DNA of 50,442 nucleotides from a virus: IMG/VR virus record IMGVR_UViG_3300042406_001320, positions 1 through 50,442 of that record. One strand, given 5' to 3'. The notes under the pieces are model-generated. The model did no database searches, was not told where the DNA came from, and saw only the letters and a list, made by a program, of their open reading frames with translations. Of this stretch, positions 25,227 through 33,963 are shown piece after piece; positions within the stretch are counted from its first letter, which is position 1; each line of letters starts with the position of its first letter. Made by a program: the position numbers and the translations under genes.

Positions 25227-25839
25227 AAAATTTATTCTGTTTTTCTTGTCTTTCAATTGTTTTAGGATGTACTAATTCGTATCCTTCAGGTAAATTGGCT
25301 ATTGTTTTCCAACCCATAAGACGTTCATGTACTTTATTTTTCCATTGAATATCTTTTTTATTAGCACAAATACGTGTTTGATAATCTGGATAGTTAATCC
25401 AACCATTATCATCTACAAACCAGCGCCATTTATCAATATGGCTGCGAGTTAATCCTTCAACAGTGTTGATTCTAGGTACGGCGATTAAATCTACTAGACC
25501 TTTATTCATATCCAATATGTTATGAATATTTTCAGCTAAACCCTTACTTAGGTACTCATCAGCATCAATAAAAAATACCCAATCACGTGTACAGTGATTT
25601 TTAACATTATTCTTAAATGTTGCGAAGTCACCATTTAGTGAGGAAAGTATTCTATGATATTCAAATTTTTGACCAACATTGTATTTAGTAGCTACTTTCT
25701 TTACTTCATCTGTAGCTGTATTGTCTAACTGAACCATTATTTCATCTTCTGGTTTAACAATGGTTACTAATTGGTCTAATAGACGTTCTAATTCAATATG
25801 TTCATTCCAAGCGGTGATAGCAAAACTAATAGTAGTCAT
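25213..25839 (-). CDS. Family 2 glycosyltransferase, 208 aa
   Basis: ISFAITAWNEHIELERLLDQ with DEIMVQLDNTATDEVK (first acidic motif) and DWVFFIDADEYLSKGLAENI (DxD) are typical of GT2 proteins of the SunS/WaaE type (..NEE..I...L....W.DEI...D..S.D). A WRWFVDDNGWINYPDYQTRI block follows. About two-thirds of the usual length, so a minimal catalytic domain. Overlaps the dehydrogenase gene by 14 bases. Confidence 0.85.
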   Translation of the reverse strand: MTTISFAITAWNEHIELERLLDQLVTIVKPEDEIMVQLDNTATDEVKKVATKYNVGQKFEYHRILSSLNGDFATFKNNVKNHCTRDWVFFIDADEYLSKGLAENIHNILDMNKGLVDLIAVPRINTVEGLTRSHIDKWRWFVDDNGWINYPDYQTRICANKKDIQWKNKVHERLMGWKTIANLPEGYELVHPKTIERQEKQNKFYETI

Positions 25840-25848
25840 AATTTAATT

Positions 25849-26277
25849 TTAAATTAATCCAATATAATGACATGCTTCATCAAACTGTTCCTTACTAAAC
25901 ATCATTAATGTTTTAGGATCTGATTTGTGAGTAGCGCCTTTAAGTTTTTGTTTTTCTTCTTCTGTTGTTTCAATTGATTTAATACCTGCCCATCCCCAAT
26001 TATCTTTACTAGTACCATTTGCAAACACAGTACCTTTATCAGATATATTGATAACTGTTGGATACCAAACTCGTTTTTGATCATCTATAAATTTAATATC
26101 TTTATATAGTTCAGGCATTACTTCTTCTGTTTCAGTCATTAATTGACTACCTTCAATCATTAATTCATTAGTCATGAATCCACAGCTCATACAACTCCAA
26201 ACAGATATACCTTGTGGTTTATATTCATAACATGCATCTGAATTACAATGAGAACAAATTACTAATTTATCTTCCAT
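25849..26277 (-). CDS. Hypothetical protein with N-terminal zinc ribbon, 142 aa
   Basis: ICSHCNSDACYEYKPQG then WSCMSCGFMTNEL gives CxxC...CxxC, a zinc ribbon of about 28 residues. The rest, DQKRVWYPTVINISDKGTVF and a helical tail, is unrecognised. It sits between glycosyltransferase genes, but nothing in it points to sugar chemistry. Confidence 0.6.
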   Translation of the reverse strand: MEDKLVICSHCNSDACYEYKPQGISVWSCMSCGFMTNELMIEGSQLMTETEEVMPELYKDIKFIDDQKRVWYPTVINISDKGTVFANGTSKDNWGWAGIKSIETTEEEKQKLKGATHKSDPKTLMMFSKEQFDEACHYIGLI

Positions 26278-26279
26278 AA

Positions 26280-26465
26280 TTAAAATATTTTACTTTCTTT
26301 TGGTGGTGGGGTTTGAATACAAGTAGGGGTTATTTTTATTTGAGGTGTATCTTCAACTTCATCTAATTTATCTTTTATTTCATCCCATTGTTTAGGAGTA
26401 ATGTTATAAGAATTAGCCGCTGTAGCAAAACCTTTTAACCAAATAACAAAATCTCTACTTGTCAT
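26280..26465 (-). CDS. Hypothetical small protein, 61 aa
   Basis: A helical first 35 residues (RDFVIWLKGFATAANSYNIT; KQWDEIKDKLDEVEDT) followed by a Pro/Thr tail. Short proteins beginning DFVxWLKGF are frequent in T4-like phage genomes, but I cannot name a family. The ATG overlaps the upstream stop. Confidence 0.55.
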   Translation of the reverse strand: MTSRDFVIWLKGFATAANSYNITPKQWDEIKDKLDEVEDTPQIKITPTCIQTPPPKESKIF

Positions 26466-27799
26466 TAATCTAATTTTTTAAGTTTAGGTAAACTAATTTT
26501 AGGTGCTTCAGTAACTGAACCTAATTTTTTTAACGCTGGTAATTTAAGTTCAACTTGTTTAGGTACTCTAGTTTCAAAGATATTATTTAATATCTCAGCC
26601 ATTTTATCAAATGAGTAATTTGTTTTAGCAAAATGAGCTTGACGTTTAGCTTTTTCTAAATACTTATCATAATCATTATAAACTGATTTATAAGCATCAG
26701 CAACTTCACCATCGTTAGGAGTAAACCAACTTGATTCAGCTAATATCATATTTTTAGCTTGAGCTGACTTATGAACTGGATTTAAAGTACCATTCACTAA
26801 AACATTATATTCTGGATGTAAGAAATCAATATGTCCACTCCAATTACTAGCAATAATAGGTTTTTTAGATAAACTAAATTCAAGTAATGGTCTTCCAAAT
26901 CCTTCACCTTTAGTTAATGACACCATTGCTTTTATTTTATCATGGTTATATAAGTCATTTATATCCTTATCATCTAAATCACCATGTAACAAATAAATGT
27001 TTGGTAAATCACCTTTAACAGTACTTTTAATAGCATCAATCTTTTTAAGTACTTCATCTCTATCCATTATAGAGTTAGTTACTTGGGCTGTTTTTAAAAT
27101 TAAAGCTGGTTTGATTCCTTTTTTATTCTTAAATGTTTCTAAGAATGATTTAATCATGTAACCAACATTTTTTCTATCTTCACCTATATCACCTTGTAAC
27201 CAGTGGCCTACAAATAAGAAACAAAAACTTTCTTTAATTTCATCTAAAGCTAAAACTAAATCTGTTTCTTCTAACTCATCATTATTAATAGCGAAATATT
27301 TATTTAAATCAGCTCCCTCAAATAATACATCAACTGGTTTTTCTAATTTAATAACACCTACTAATTGTTGACTATTTTTATCTTTCTTTTCAAAAACAGA
27401 TTGTTCAAATACTTGTTTAGCATGATTTGATGACACTAAAGTCAAATCCATTCTATTAATACCTTCAATCCATGTTGGATCACATACTGTTGTTTCAATA
27501 CCTGCTGTGATACCAATATTACATTTACCAATTGGTTGAAACTCATTTGGTACTGTAATTTGAATCCAAACATCAGGTTGTTTAGGTAATTGAGGTTGGC
27601 GCCAAATTAAATCTAATAACTGTTTATCTTCAGTTTTATTAGGATCTAAAGCATTCCAAGCTGTGTTACCCCAACGTTGAGAAATAACTTTAACATCATA
27701 TTTGTCATATTTCAAAAGTGCTTTAACTATGTCTCTAGATCTAGCACCATACCCTGACATTGTTTCAAGAGGGCAACTTATAACTACTAATGGTTTCAT
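26465..27799 (-). CDS. GT4-type glycosyltransferase, 444 aa
   Basis: GT-B fold with the donor site KAMVSLTKGEGFGRPLLEFS (EGFG..LLE) at about residue 285, then KKPIIASNWSGHIDFLHPE. The first domain has CPLETMSGYGARSRDIVKAL, the G-rich acceptor loop, and a Rossmann core with CFLFVGHWLQ. It ends with a Lys-rich repeat of LKLPALKKLG-type heptads (LKLPALKK, SLPKLKKLD). Retaining transferase, cytoplasmic. The adjoining 476-aa gene encodes a similar enzyme. Confidence 0.88.
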   Translation of the reverse strand: MKPLVVISCPLETMSGYGARSRDIVKALLKYDKYDVKVISQRWGNTAWNALDPNKTEDKQLLDLIWRQPQLPKQPDVWIQITVPNEFQPIGKCNIGITAGIETTVCDPTWIEGINRMDLTLVSSNHAKQVFEQSVFEKKDKNSQQLVGVIKLEKPVDVLFEGADLNKYFAINNDELEETDLVLALDEIKESFCFLFVGHWLQGDIGEDRKNVGYMIKSFLETFKNKKGIKPALILKTAQVTNSIMDRDEVLKKIDAIKSTVKGDLPNIYLLHGDLDDKDINDLYNHDKIKAMVSLTKGEGFGRPLLEFSLSKKPIIASNWSGHIDFLHPEYNVLVNGTLNPVHKSAQAKNMILAESSWFTPNDGEVADAYKSVYNDYDKYLEKAKRQAHFAKTNYSFDKMAEILNNIFETRVPKQVELKLPALKKLGSVTEAPKISLPKLKKLD

Positions 27800-27805
27800 A
27801 ACTTA

Positions 27806-29236
27806 TCAATAAACTAATTTGTGACGAATATGTTTTCTTTTAAGTGGTTCAGTTTTAATTAACTCAAATTTATGTCTTGGTTTCCAGTTAGCCAAAACTT
27901 CATTGATATGCTTTATAACATTTCTACTCATGTTTTCAGCTGACATCATTGATTCATCTGATGTTACCCACTCACGAGCTAATTTTCCTCTATATTTACG
28001 TTCTTCATCTCCCATTTCATACATCTTCATAATAGCATCAGCTGCATCTCTAAAGTCAGCTCTATCATCATAGATATAAGGTGTTGGAACAGAACCTTGA
28101 ATACTTATATTACTTGGAAATACTGGTATAGTCCATTCACCACATTGTTTATATTTACCAAAATGATTAGAACAAAAATCAGCGTCAAAATCAATCCATT
28201 TGCCATTTTCATCTACAAAACGCATTTGGTCTTGCATCCCACCTGTTACATTACCAATAATTGGTTTACCACACATCATTGCTTCAGTAAGTGATAATCC
28301 CCATCCTTCATTTGATGTTAATAAAATACAAGCATCAGAAATATTATAAACTAAATTAAGATCTGAAGTTGGTATTCTTGAATCAGAAAAATAAATTTGA
28401 CTACATTGTTCATCAGTGAATAACATATCACGCACCGCATATAAGTCAGTACCATGTTCATCAACAGGTTGAGTATGTAATACTAAAGCGCATTTATTAG
28501 CTTTTTCTTTAGGTAATTTATCTAAAAATACCTTAAATGCAGCCATAGTATCTGGTATTTGTTTACGTCTAATATTTCTAGAGTTAAACATTAAAACAAA
28601 ATCATATTGTTTATCACCGAATAATTTTTTCTTAACTTCATCTAGTTTAGAGGTATCTTCAATTGGGAAAAAATGTTTTTCATTAATACCATGTGGTACA
28701 TAACTTAACACTTTATTTTTAGCTTTATCACCTAATACTATTTTATTTATATTAAGTGTTTGTTTTGATATAGCCATCAATCCATCACATGACTCATAAT
28801 AAGGTTCATTATACAATGGAGCTGGATAATCATCCCAAATGTTAAGGTAAATAATAGGTATCCTTCTTCTAATTTCATTTTCAATTTGAAATAACCAAAT
28901 CCAATATCTTGGATCTGTAAACATCATTAATGCATCTGGCTTTTCAAAATCTAACATCTGTCTGATATACTGAGCATCTCCATATCCACTTATTGGGTAT
29001 AGAATAATATTAGCATCATCAATACCAGCATGTTTATTAGTATCAGCATTTAAATCAAAACGCTTACCCTGGTCTGGATGGTTAATAGCACCTCCAATGT
29101 TAACCCAATTGTAATGATGCGCTGTACCTAGTACAATTTCTCTAGCCATTGTTGATATACCAGATGTCATTCTGATATCATCACATAACAATAAGATTTT
29201 TTTCCTTTGCGATTGTGGAACGTAACTTTCTTTCAT
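27806..29236 (-). CDS. GT4-type glycosyltransferase, 476 aa
   Basis: GT-B pattern: KILLLCDDIRMTSGISTMAR at the start (the SG acceptor loop), FVLMFNSRNIRRKQIPDTMA at the domain interface, and SDACILLTSNEGWGLSLTEA followed by MMCGKPIIGN, the donor-site NEGWG..L.EA. The C-terminal helix crosses back. Begins the glycan island at its promoter-proximal end, 20 bases after a small RHH-like gene. Sugar and acceptor unknown. Confidence 0.88.
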   Translation of the reverse strand: MKESYVPQSQRKKILLLCDDIRMTSGISTMAREIVLGTAHHYNWVNIGGAINHPDQGKRFDLNADTNKHAGIDDANIILYPISGYGDAQYIRQMLDFEKPDALMMFTDPRYWIWLFQIENEIRRRIPIIYLNIWDDYPAPLYNEPYYESCDGLMAISKQTLNINKIVLGDKAKNKVLSYVPHGINEKHFFPIEDTSKLDEVKKKLFGDKQYDFVLMFNSRNIRRKQIPDTMAAFKVFLDKLPKEKANKCALVLHTQPVDEHGTDLYAVRDMLFTDEQCSQIYFSDSRIPTSDLNLVYNISDACILLTSNEGWGLSLTEAMMCGKPIIGNVTGGMQDQMRFVDENGKWIDFDADFCSNHFGKYKQCGEWTIPVFPSNISIQGSVPTPYIYDDRADFRDAADAIMKMYEMGDEERKYRGKLAREWVTSDESMMSAENMSRNVIKHINEVLANWKPRHKFELIKTEPLKRKHIRHKLVY

Positions 29237-29255
29237 AACGTGATTAAATAATTTT

Positions 29256-29453
29256 TTAAGATTTACTACCTGTTAATGATAAGTTTGTATGGTTATGAAG
29301 TTGTTTTCTATAGTCTTCATCAGTTAGATATGAATGAATACTTCTATCAACTAATTTTTGTAGTGAGAACTTAGTTCTAACACATAATACTTTAAATTCT
29401 TCAAATAATTCTTCATTAACCTTAACACTAGTTAATTTACTTTTGTCCGCCAT
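29256..29453 (-). CDS. Ribbon-helix-helix-like protein, 65 aa
   Basis: SKLTSVKVNEELFEEFKVLC followed by VRTKFSLQKLVDRSIHSYL reads as a beta-strand, helix, turn, helix (Arc/CopG-type): basic strand TSVKV, then helices FEEFKVLC and LQKLVDRSI. This is the fold of small dimeric DNA-binding repressors. It lies at the head of the glycan island and could regulate it, which is inference from position. Confidence 0.6.
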   Translation of the reverse strand: MADKSKLTSVKVNEELFEEFKVLCVRTKFSLQKLVDRSIHSYLTDEDYRKQLHNHTNLSLTGSKS

Positions 29454-29488
29454 ATATTATATTTTATATATATAAATATACGTATAGA

Positions 29489-30430
29489 TTATAAAGCGAC
29501 ATTTTTATCGCAAAGTGTTTTATCATTATTAAATGGACAGTAAGTGCAAGAATCTTTACTTACTATTTTAGAATATTCTTTAATTACATGTTTACCATCA
29601 TTATCAAAACATTCATTTAAAAACATACTAAATTTCTCAGCTGCTTGTTTACGCTTAATTTTACCACTAGCTGGTTTAAATTCAGTTATATAAGGAATAG
29701 CAAAAGCATCATTGTCCCATATCTTTCTCTTTAATATAAAGAACTCAACCTCAATTTTATCAACATCAATATTATATTGTTTAGCAAAATATTCTTTATA
29801 AAGCAATATTTGAGCTAACTTAATATCATCTTTTTTATCTTTATCTCTCCATCCTGATCTAGATGTTTTAATATCATAGATATAAACTTTATCTAAATCC
29901 TTATCATATAAAACAAAGTCAATATAACCTTTTAGAAATACATTTTTAGATAAACCAACCATTAGAGGCATCTCAATACCTAATAATACTGTATTACGAG
30001 TAGTAAAAAATTGGCCACGATGTTTTTTAAACCACTCAAGTATATTAACTCCATCCTCATAAAACTCTCTCATTTCATCTGGATTAGAGAAATGTTGTTT
30101 AGATGCTTCAAATTGTTCTTTATAAACTGCTCTAAAACGTTCATTAAACATTCCTACTATATCTTCTCTATCAGCTGCTGCTCCACTTTGCTCATACATT
30201 ACTTTAAGATAATGTTGCATTGTTTCATGAATGGCAGTTCCAAATATAGTATGAATTGAGGCTGAATATGGAGCTAAATTCTTAACATAGGCTAAATACC
30301 ATTGATGGGGACATTTACGCCACATTGAGTATTGAGAGTATGATACTGTTGATTGGTATCTATAATCAACTTCTTTAAGTTGATGAGTCTTTATTTTAAG
30401 TTCAATCTCTGTTAATTTACTTTTTGCCAT
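29489..30430 (-). CDS. Cas4/RecB-type PD-(D/E)XK nuclease, 313 aa
   Basis: SQYSMWRKCPHQWYLAYVKN (first cysteine, RxxxC entry motif) at about residue 31, FGTAIHETMQHYL (His of motif I) at about 62, FLKGYIDFVLYD (motif II Asp), VYIYDIKTSRSG (motif III D-x-K) at about 183, and a C-terminal SCTYCPFNNDKTLC. The four cysteines match the Fe-S site of Cas4 and AddB-type nucleases. Probably an exonuclease in phage recombination or host DNA degradation. Alone, without helicase domain or Cas genes. Confidence 0.82.
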   Translation of the reverse strand: MAKSKLTEIELKIKTHQLKEVDYRYQSTVSYSQYSMWRKCPHQWYLAYVKNLAPYSASIHTIFGTAIHETMQHYLKVMYEQSGAAADREDIVGMFNERFRAVYKEQFEASKQHFSNPDEMREFYEDGVNILEWFKKHRGQFFTTRNTVLLGIEMPLMVGLSKNVFLKGYIDFVLYDKDLDKVYIYDIKTSRSGWRDKDKKDDIKLAQILLYKEYFAKQYNIDVDKIEVEFFILKRKIWDNDAFAIPYITEFKPASGKIKRKQAAEKFSMFLNECFDNDGKHVIKEYSKIVSKDSCTYCPFNNDKTLCDKNVAL

Positions 30431-30770
30431 ATATCTCTCTTATCTTACTCCCCAGTTCCATATTATTAGGATATTGTTCAATTAAATTTTGTATATCAGG
30501 AATAATTGATTGTTCTTTTTTAATATATTGAGCTGCATCTAATAATTCTTCATATAGATGATTCATGTAGTTGTCCTTATTGTTTTCACCTAATGTTGTA
30601 TTATATTTTTTATAACCACGTTCAGCTCTAGATTTTAAATCTTCAATCACTTGATTAGTGATATTGTCTTTAGTGTGTTTCATACGACTTTGTTCCATTA
30701 ATGTTTCTCGTTCGCGTTCCATCATCATCATGTATTCGCGATATGATTTTGAATCTGATATATAACTCAT
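30417..30770 (-). CDS. MazG-like all-alpha pyrophosphohydrolase candidate, 117 aa
   Basis: The middle, VIEDLKSRAERGYKKYNTTL then YMNHLYEELLDAAQYIKKEQ, resembles the MazG-like pattern (R...G..KY..L ... EEllDaa.Y) of small phage nucleotide pyrophosphatases; EELLD supplies acidic metal ligands. The N-terminus is methionine-rich (YREYMMMMERERE). Likely a nucleotide-pool enzyme, consistent with the replication genes nearby. I chose the ATG at MSYISDSK; a longer frame needs a TTG start. Confidence 0.5.
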   Translation of the reverse strand: MSYISDSKSYREYMMMMERERETLMEQSRMKHTKDNITNQVIEDLKSRAERGYKKYNTTLGENNKDNYMNHLYEELLDAAQYIKKEQSIIPDIQNLIEQYPNNMELGSKIREIYGKK

Positions 30771-30821
30771 AATATTAAATTTAAATAACCTAATTGGGAC
30801 AGCCAAGTTAGATTAAATTAA

Positions 30822-31136
30822 TTAATTATTATAACTGATTGTATTACTATTTTTATCTATTTTTGAAACATAGTTACGTTCAATTGAATTAGACAATTTA
30901 TCGAATCGTGAATCAGTGTAACTATAATTCTCATCAATTCTACGATTAACAATATCAATTGCCTCATCTAATTTACGTTCAATTGAGTTATATCGTTCTT
31001 CAATTTCTCTCCATTGAACTTGGTTTTCATTCTCTAATGACTTGACCCTACGTAATGCCCAAATGACATTACCTACGAGCCAACCCAGTACCGCTGTCGC
31101 TATAGCAACTACAGCACCTAAAATAAATGTAATCAT
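30822..31136 (-). CDS. Membrane-anchored coiled-coil protein, 104 aa
   Basis: N-terminal transmembrane helix (TFILGAVVAIATAVLGWLVG) followed by 65 residues of heptad-like charged helix (VKSLENENQVQWREIEERYN; IERKLDEAIDIVNRRID). A type II single-pass inner-membrane protein with a long coiled coil is also the look of i-spanin or Rz-like proteins. Function uncertain. Confidence 0.6.
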   Translation of the reverse strand: MITFILGAVVAIATAVLGWLVGNVIWALRRVKSLENENQVQWREIEERYNSIERKLDEAIDIVNRRIDENYSYTDSRFDKLSNSIERNYVSKIDKNSNTISYNN

Positions 31137-31540
31137 TTTTTGTTTCTCCTTTTTTTATTTGTACCTGGCTGTCCCAGATTAAGTTCCTTTTTAATGTTAT
31201 CTGCTTCTATTATATTAGAATAATCTTTAGCCTCACGAGTACTACATTGATAATACTCAGCTATTGCTTTGATTGTTTCCAGATCATTCTTAGCACTTGC
31301 TTTAATATATCTAAAGAATGCTTTTTGTTTAGGTAATAACTCACAATATAGTTGATATACCTTTCTTTTAGGGCAATCTGGATAGCGTTGAATTAAATTA
31401 ACAATATCAATATAATTTGAGTTCATACTAATAAATCTATTAATCATGTAAGTATTAAACTCAGCCTTATCTTCATCCGTGAATGTAGTCCACGGATGTT
31501 TATGATATGTTATTTCATTTAACCAATCAAATAGATTCAT
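31133..31540 (-). CDS. 62: Clamp-loader small subunit, T4 gp62-like, 135 aa
   Basis: The central pattern LLPKQKAFFRYIKASAKNDL followed by IKAIAEYYQCSTREAKDYSN corresponds to T4 gp62 (VPRGKRYGKWAK and LLAKRYQVNTNDAINYKS); the N-terminus MNLFDWLNEITYHKHPW is typical of cyanophage-type gp62. It pairs with the gp44 subunit encoded 230 bases upstream to load the gp45 clamp. The gene order gp44 then gp62 is as in T4, with a small zinc-ribbon gene between. I chose the ATG of MNLFDW, which overlaps the previous gene by 14 bases. Confidence 0.82.
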   Translation of the reverse strand: MNLFDWLNEITYHKHPWTTFTDEDKAEFNTYMINRFISMNSNYIDIVNLIQRYPDCPKRKVYQLYCELLPKQKAFFRYIKASAKNDLETIKAIAEYYQCSTREAKDYSNIIEADNIKKELNLGQPGTNKKRRNKK

Positions 31541-31769
31541 TATCTTTATTCTTAAGTGGCTCAGGTAAAAACTCTTCATTAACATGTCCACATGCAGCAC
31601 AACTAAATACAGGCAATGGAATTAAAGCGTCTTGTGTAGTACCAGTTAAGAATTTAGATGCTTTTCTAAGCATTAATCCTTCTTGAAATACTTTACCACC
31701 ACACTTGTCACAAACAATCTCAGCTGTTTTAGTTAAATCAATGTTTAACCTTGGTTGTTCTTGATTCAT
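31527..31769 (-). CDS. Small zinc-ribbon protein, 80 aa
   Basis: EIVCDKCGGKVFQEG and PVFSCAACGHVNEEF give CxxC..CxxC, a ribbon of about 40 residues. Small proteins of this kind are found next to gp44 in T4-like phages of marine bacteria. No activity is known. It lies between gp44 and gp62 and overlaps gp62 by 14 bases. Confidence 0.7.
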   Translation of the reverse strand: MNQEQPRLNIDLTKTAEIVCDKCGGKVFQEGLMLRKASKFLTGTTQDALIPLPVFSCAACGHVNEEFLPEPLKNKDNESI

Positions 31770-31770
31770 A

Positions 31771-32655
31771 TTATAAATTTAAAAGTTTAGCTATACATCC
31801 CATAAAACATATTTCCTTATCTGCTATGGTTGTATTATGAAATAAATATTCTTCTATAATTATTGTTGACTCTGGAGATGAATAATGATTATGTAATGAT
31901 TTATATAGTCCTGTAAAGTCATTAATATTGTTATCTGCTATAATTTGTCTAATATTATTAAATGCTGTTTTCTTTTTAGATTTAACTTCATCAATAATTT
32001 GTTCAATATAATTACTATCTATTACTTCAGTAAGTGTTAATTTGCCTTTAACTGAATTACTTTGTAATATATTAATTGCTCGTCTTAAATCAGGATATGT
32101 TTTTTTAACAATGTTAACTATATCTTTTTTATCATACTCTATACCCTCAGTATCAAGTATTTTAACTAAGTGTTTAGCTACTTCTTTAATATCAGCAGAT
32201 GCTAAATGAAAACATGTTAATCGTGACTGTAAGGCGTCAATAATACGCTCAACATAGTTACAAGTAAAAATAAACCTAGTAGTTAAACTAAATGACTCAA
32301 TAATATTTCTAAGTGCTGCTTGAGCATTTATAGTTAAAAAATCAGCTTCATCTAATATAACCACTTTAAGTGGTTTAAATGTAGCGCCTGAAGCAAATTG
32401 TTTTACTTTATCTCTAATTACATCAATACCATTTTCATCACTACAGTTCAAGTATAGAAAATCACAATTGATATTTTTAACTACTAACTTAGCAGCTGTA
32501 GTTTTACCTGTACCTGGAGAACCAAATAATAATAGATTAGGGAAATTATTTTTATCAATCCATTCCTTTAATCCATCAATGAATGCTTCATTGCCTAAAT
32601 AGCCTTCAATATTATCGGGTCTATATTTTTCAACCCATAATGTATGTTTACTCAT
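31771..32655 (-). CDS. 44: Sliding-clamp loader AAA+ ATPase, T4 gp44-like, 294 aa
   Basis: Walker A LFGSPGTGKTTAAKLVV at about residue 42, Walker B VVILDEADFL at about 96, sensor-1 region FIFTCNYVERI (TCN) and IDALQSRLTCFHL with the SRC-like arginine finger. Starts MSKHTLWVEKYRPDNIEGYL, the conserved RFC/gp44 N-terminus (W..KYRP). With gp62 and gp45 it loads the processivity clamp for DNA polymerase. Length near T4 gp44 (319). Confidence 0.95.
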   Translation of the reverse strand: MSKHTLWVEKYRPDNIEGYLGNEAFIDGLKEWIDKNNFPNLLLFGSPGTGKTTAAKLVVKNINCDFLYLNCSDENGIDVIRDKVKQFASGATFKPLKVVILDEADFLTINAQAALRNIIESFSLTTRFIFTCNYVERIIDALQSRLTCFHLASADIKEVAKHLVKILDTEGIEYDKKDIVNIVKKTYPDLRRAINILQSNSVKGKLTLTEVIDSNYIEQIIDEVKSKKKTAFNNIRQIIADNNINDFTGLYKSLHNHYSSPESTIIIEEYLFHNTTIADKEICFMGCIAKLLNL

Positions 32656-32852
32656 ATATAATCCATTATTAATTCTTCACCATAACACATTCTCTGTAAG
32701 GTATGAAATTTTAGCTCATCATCCAAAGGTTTTGCTTCTTTGAAGTCATTACACCATACCAATTGTCCACCATACATCAGTCCACTGAAGTATTCTAGTT
32801 TTGAATTCATAACTATAAAATACTTGCGTTTTGGTTCTTTTTTACCTGTCAT
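32652..32852 (-). CDS. Hypothetical protein, 66 aa
   Basis: Not recognised. A basic start (MTGKKEPKRKYFIVMNSKLE) then a small beta/alpha body YFSGLMYGGQLVWCNDFKEA. ATGA overlap with gp44 suggests co-translation with the clamp loader. Confidence 0.55.
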   Translation of the reverse strand: MTGKKEPKRKYFIVMNSKLEYFSGLMYGGQLVWCNDFKEAKPLDDELKFHTLQRMCYGEELIMDYI

Positions 32853-32854
32853 AA

Positions 32855-33589
32855 TTATCTAGTTGTTCCTTTAGTTATAAATCCATCTTCAATAATCATA
32901 TACTCACCACTAGTTCCTAAACAATCAATTAAATAATATCTACCACCAGCTGCTTTTTCAGCACCTATTAAATCAAGTTTTTTAACTTGAGTATGACCTA
33001 CTACTTGAATGTATTTTTTCTTTAATCCTTTATCATGTTTTTTATTTACAGCCATTAATGATTTAGGTCTAATCCAAATTGGTGTTTGATAAGTATTATC
33101 ACCATAAGGATCAGTACCATTAAAATCAAATGATTTAGGTTTATATTTAAATAGATCATTTAATAATTCTACTACATTATCTTCAACCCATCCTTCCTCC
33201 CCAAATTCACCATCCATAAATGTTGGACTAACCCCAGCGTGACTAAATAAAAATTCATCCATTTGATAAACCATTTGTAAATGCTCTCTATTAGCATCAA
33301 TAGTAGGTTCAATTTGATGTTTAAATATTGATTGGTAACCTGATGTACCTGTATTTCCTACTTCTGGAAAGTAATGAAAGTCATGATTACCAATTAACAT
33401 AATAACTTCCTTACCGCTTGATTTTTTATATTCAATTATATCAAGAAAATTATTTAATTGTTCTTCTCCTTTAATATCAAATGAATCAAAGTAGTCACCT
33501 ATAAAGACAACCATATCTGGATTTTCTATATTAACAATCAATTTCCAAATTGAACGTCCATGAACATCTCCTATAACTACTGTTTTCAT
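32855..33589 (-). CDS. Calcineurin-like metallophosphoesterase, 244 aa
   Basis: Family motifs in order: VVIGDVHGRSIWKL (D-x-H), VVFIGDYFDSFDIKG (GDxxD), IMLIGNHDFHYFPEV (GNH(D/E)) and a late VVGHTQVKKLD (GH). The fold uses two metals to cleave phosphate mono- or diesters. Phage relatives include protein phosphatases and 2',3'-phosphodiesterases; the substrate is not evident here. It overlaps the GIY-YIG-like gene by 4 bases. Confidence 0.9.
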   Translation of the reverse strand: MKTVVIGDVHGRSIWKLIVNIENPDMVVFIGDYFDSFDIKGEEQLNNFLDIIEYKKSSGKEVIMLIGNHDFHYFPEVGNTGTSGYQSIFKHQIEPTIDANREHLQMVYQMDEFLFSHAGVSPTFMDGEFGEEGWVEDNVVELLNDLFKYKPKSFDFNGTDPYGDNTYQTPIWIRPKSLMAVNKKHDKGLKKKYIQVVGHTQVKKLDLIGAEKAAGGRYYLIDCLGTSGEYMIIEDGFITKGTTR

Positions 33590-33963
33590 TTTTTAGCAAA
33601 TTGTACGAAATATACTTTAACAGCAAACTGTTTTTGCTCTTTTATCGATTTAAATGTATTATCTCCTCTTAGGTCATATAATTCTTTTCTTATTTTGTTA
33701 ACAATTGCCTCATCAATGTATCTCATCTCGCTATGACCATCTATTGTTTCAATTCCATCCATTTCAAAATCATATTTGATTCTAGGATATCTTTGTAGAA
33801 ATTCATTTTCAATTTCGTTAGCTTCATCTTTAGGAAACCATCCACTGAATATGACTTGTAAATTATATTTTTCTAATAATGGATGATCTTTAAATCTATC
33901 CTCAACATTAAATTCAGTTGTGATACCAAATTTACTTATTACAGGTGGATTTTTTATTTTCAT
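33586..33963 (-). CDS. Possible GIY-YIG-like nuclease domain, 125 aa
   Basis: ISKFGITTEFNVEDRFKDHP matches the K.GIT....R strand and helix of GIY-YIG-related (T5orf172/Mug113) domains. FPKDEANEIENEFLQRYPR fits the helix with the conserved A..IE. DGHSEMRYI parallels the G.(S/T)E active-site Glu. The first GIY Tyr is not visible. Single-domain; overlaps ThyX. Moderate to low confidence in activity. Confidence 0.5.
   Translation of the reverse strand: MKIKNPPVISKFGITTEFNVEDRFKDHPLLEKYNLQVIFSGWFPKDEANEIENEFLQRYPRIKYDFEMDGIETIDGHSEMRYIDEAIVNKIRKELYDLRGDNTFKSIKEQKQFAVKVYFVQFAKK

Noticed and set aside
30793-31174. Ten-base inverted match (GGCTGTCCCA) flanking the 30822-31136 gene
   Set aside because: One copy is within gp62 codons (LGQPG) and the match is short; chance is adequate.
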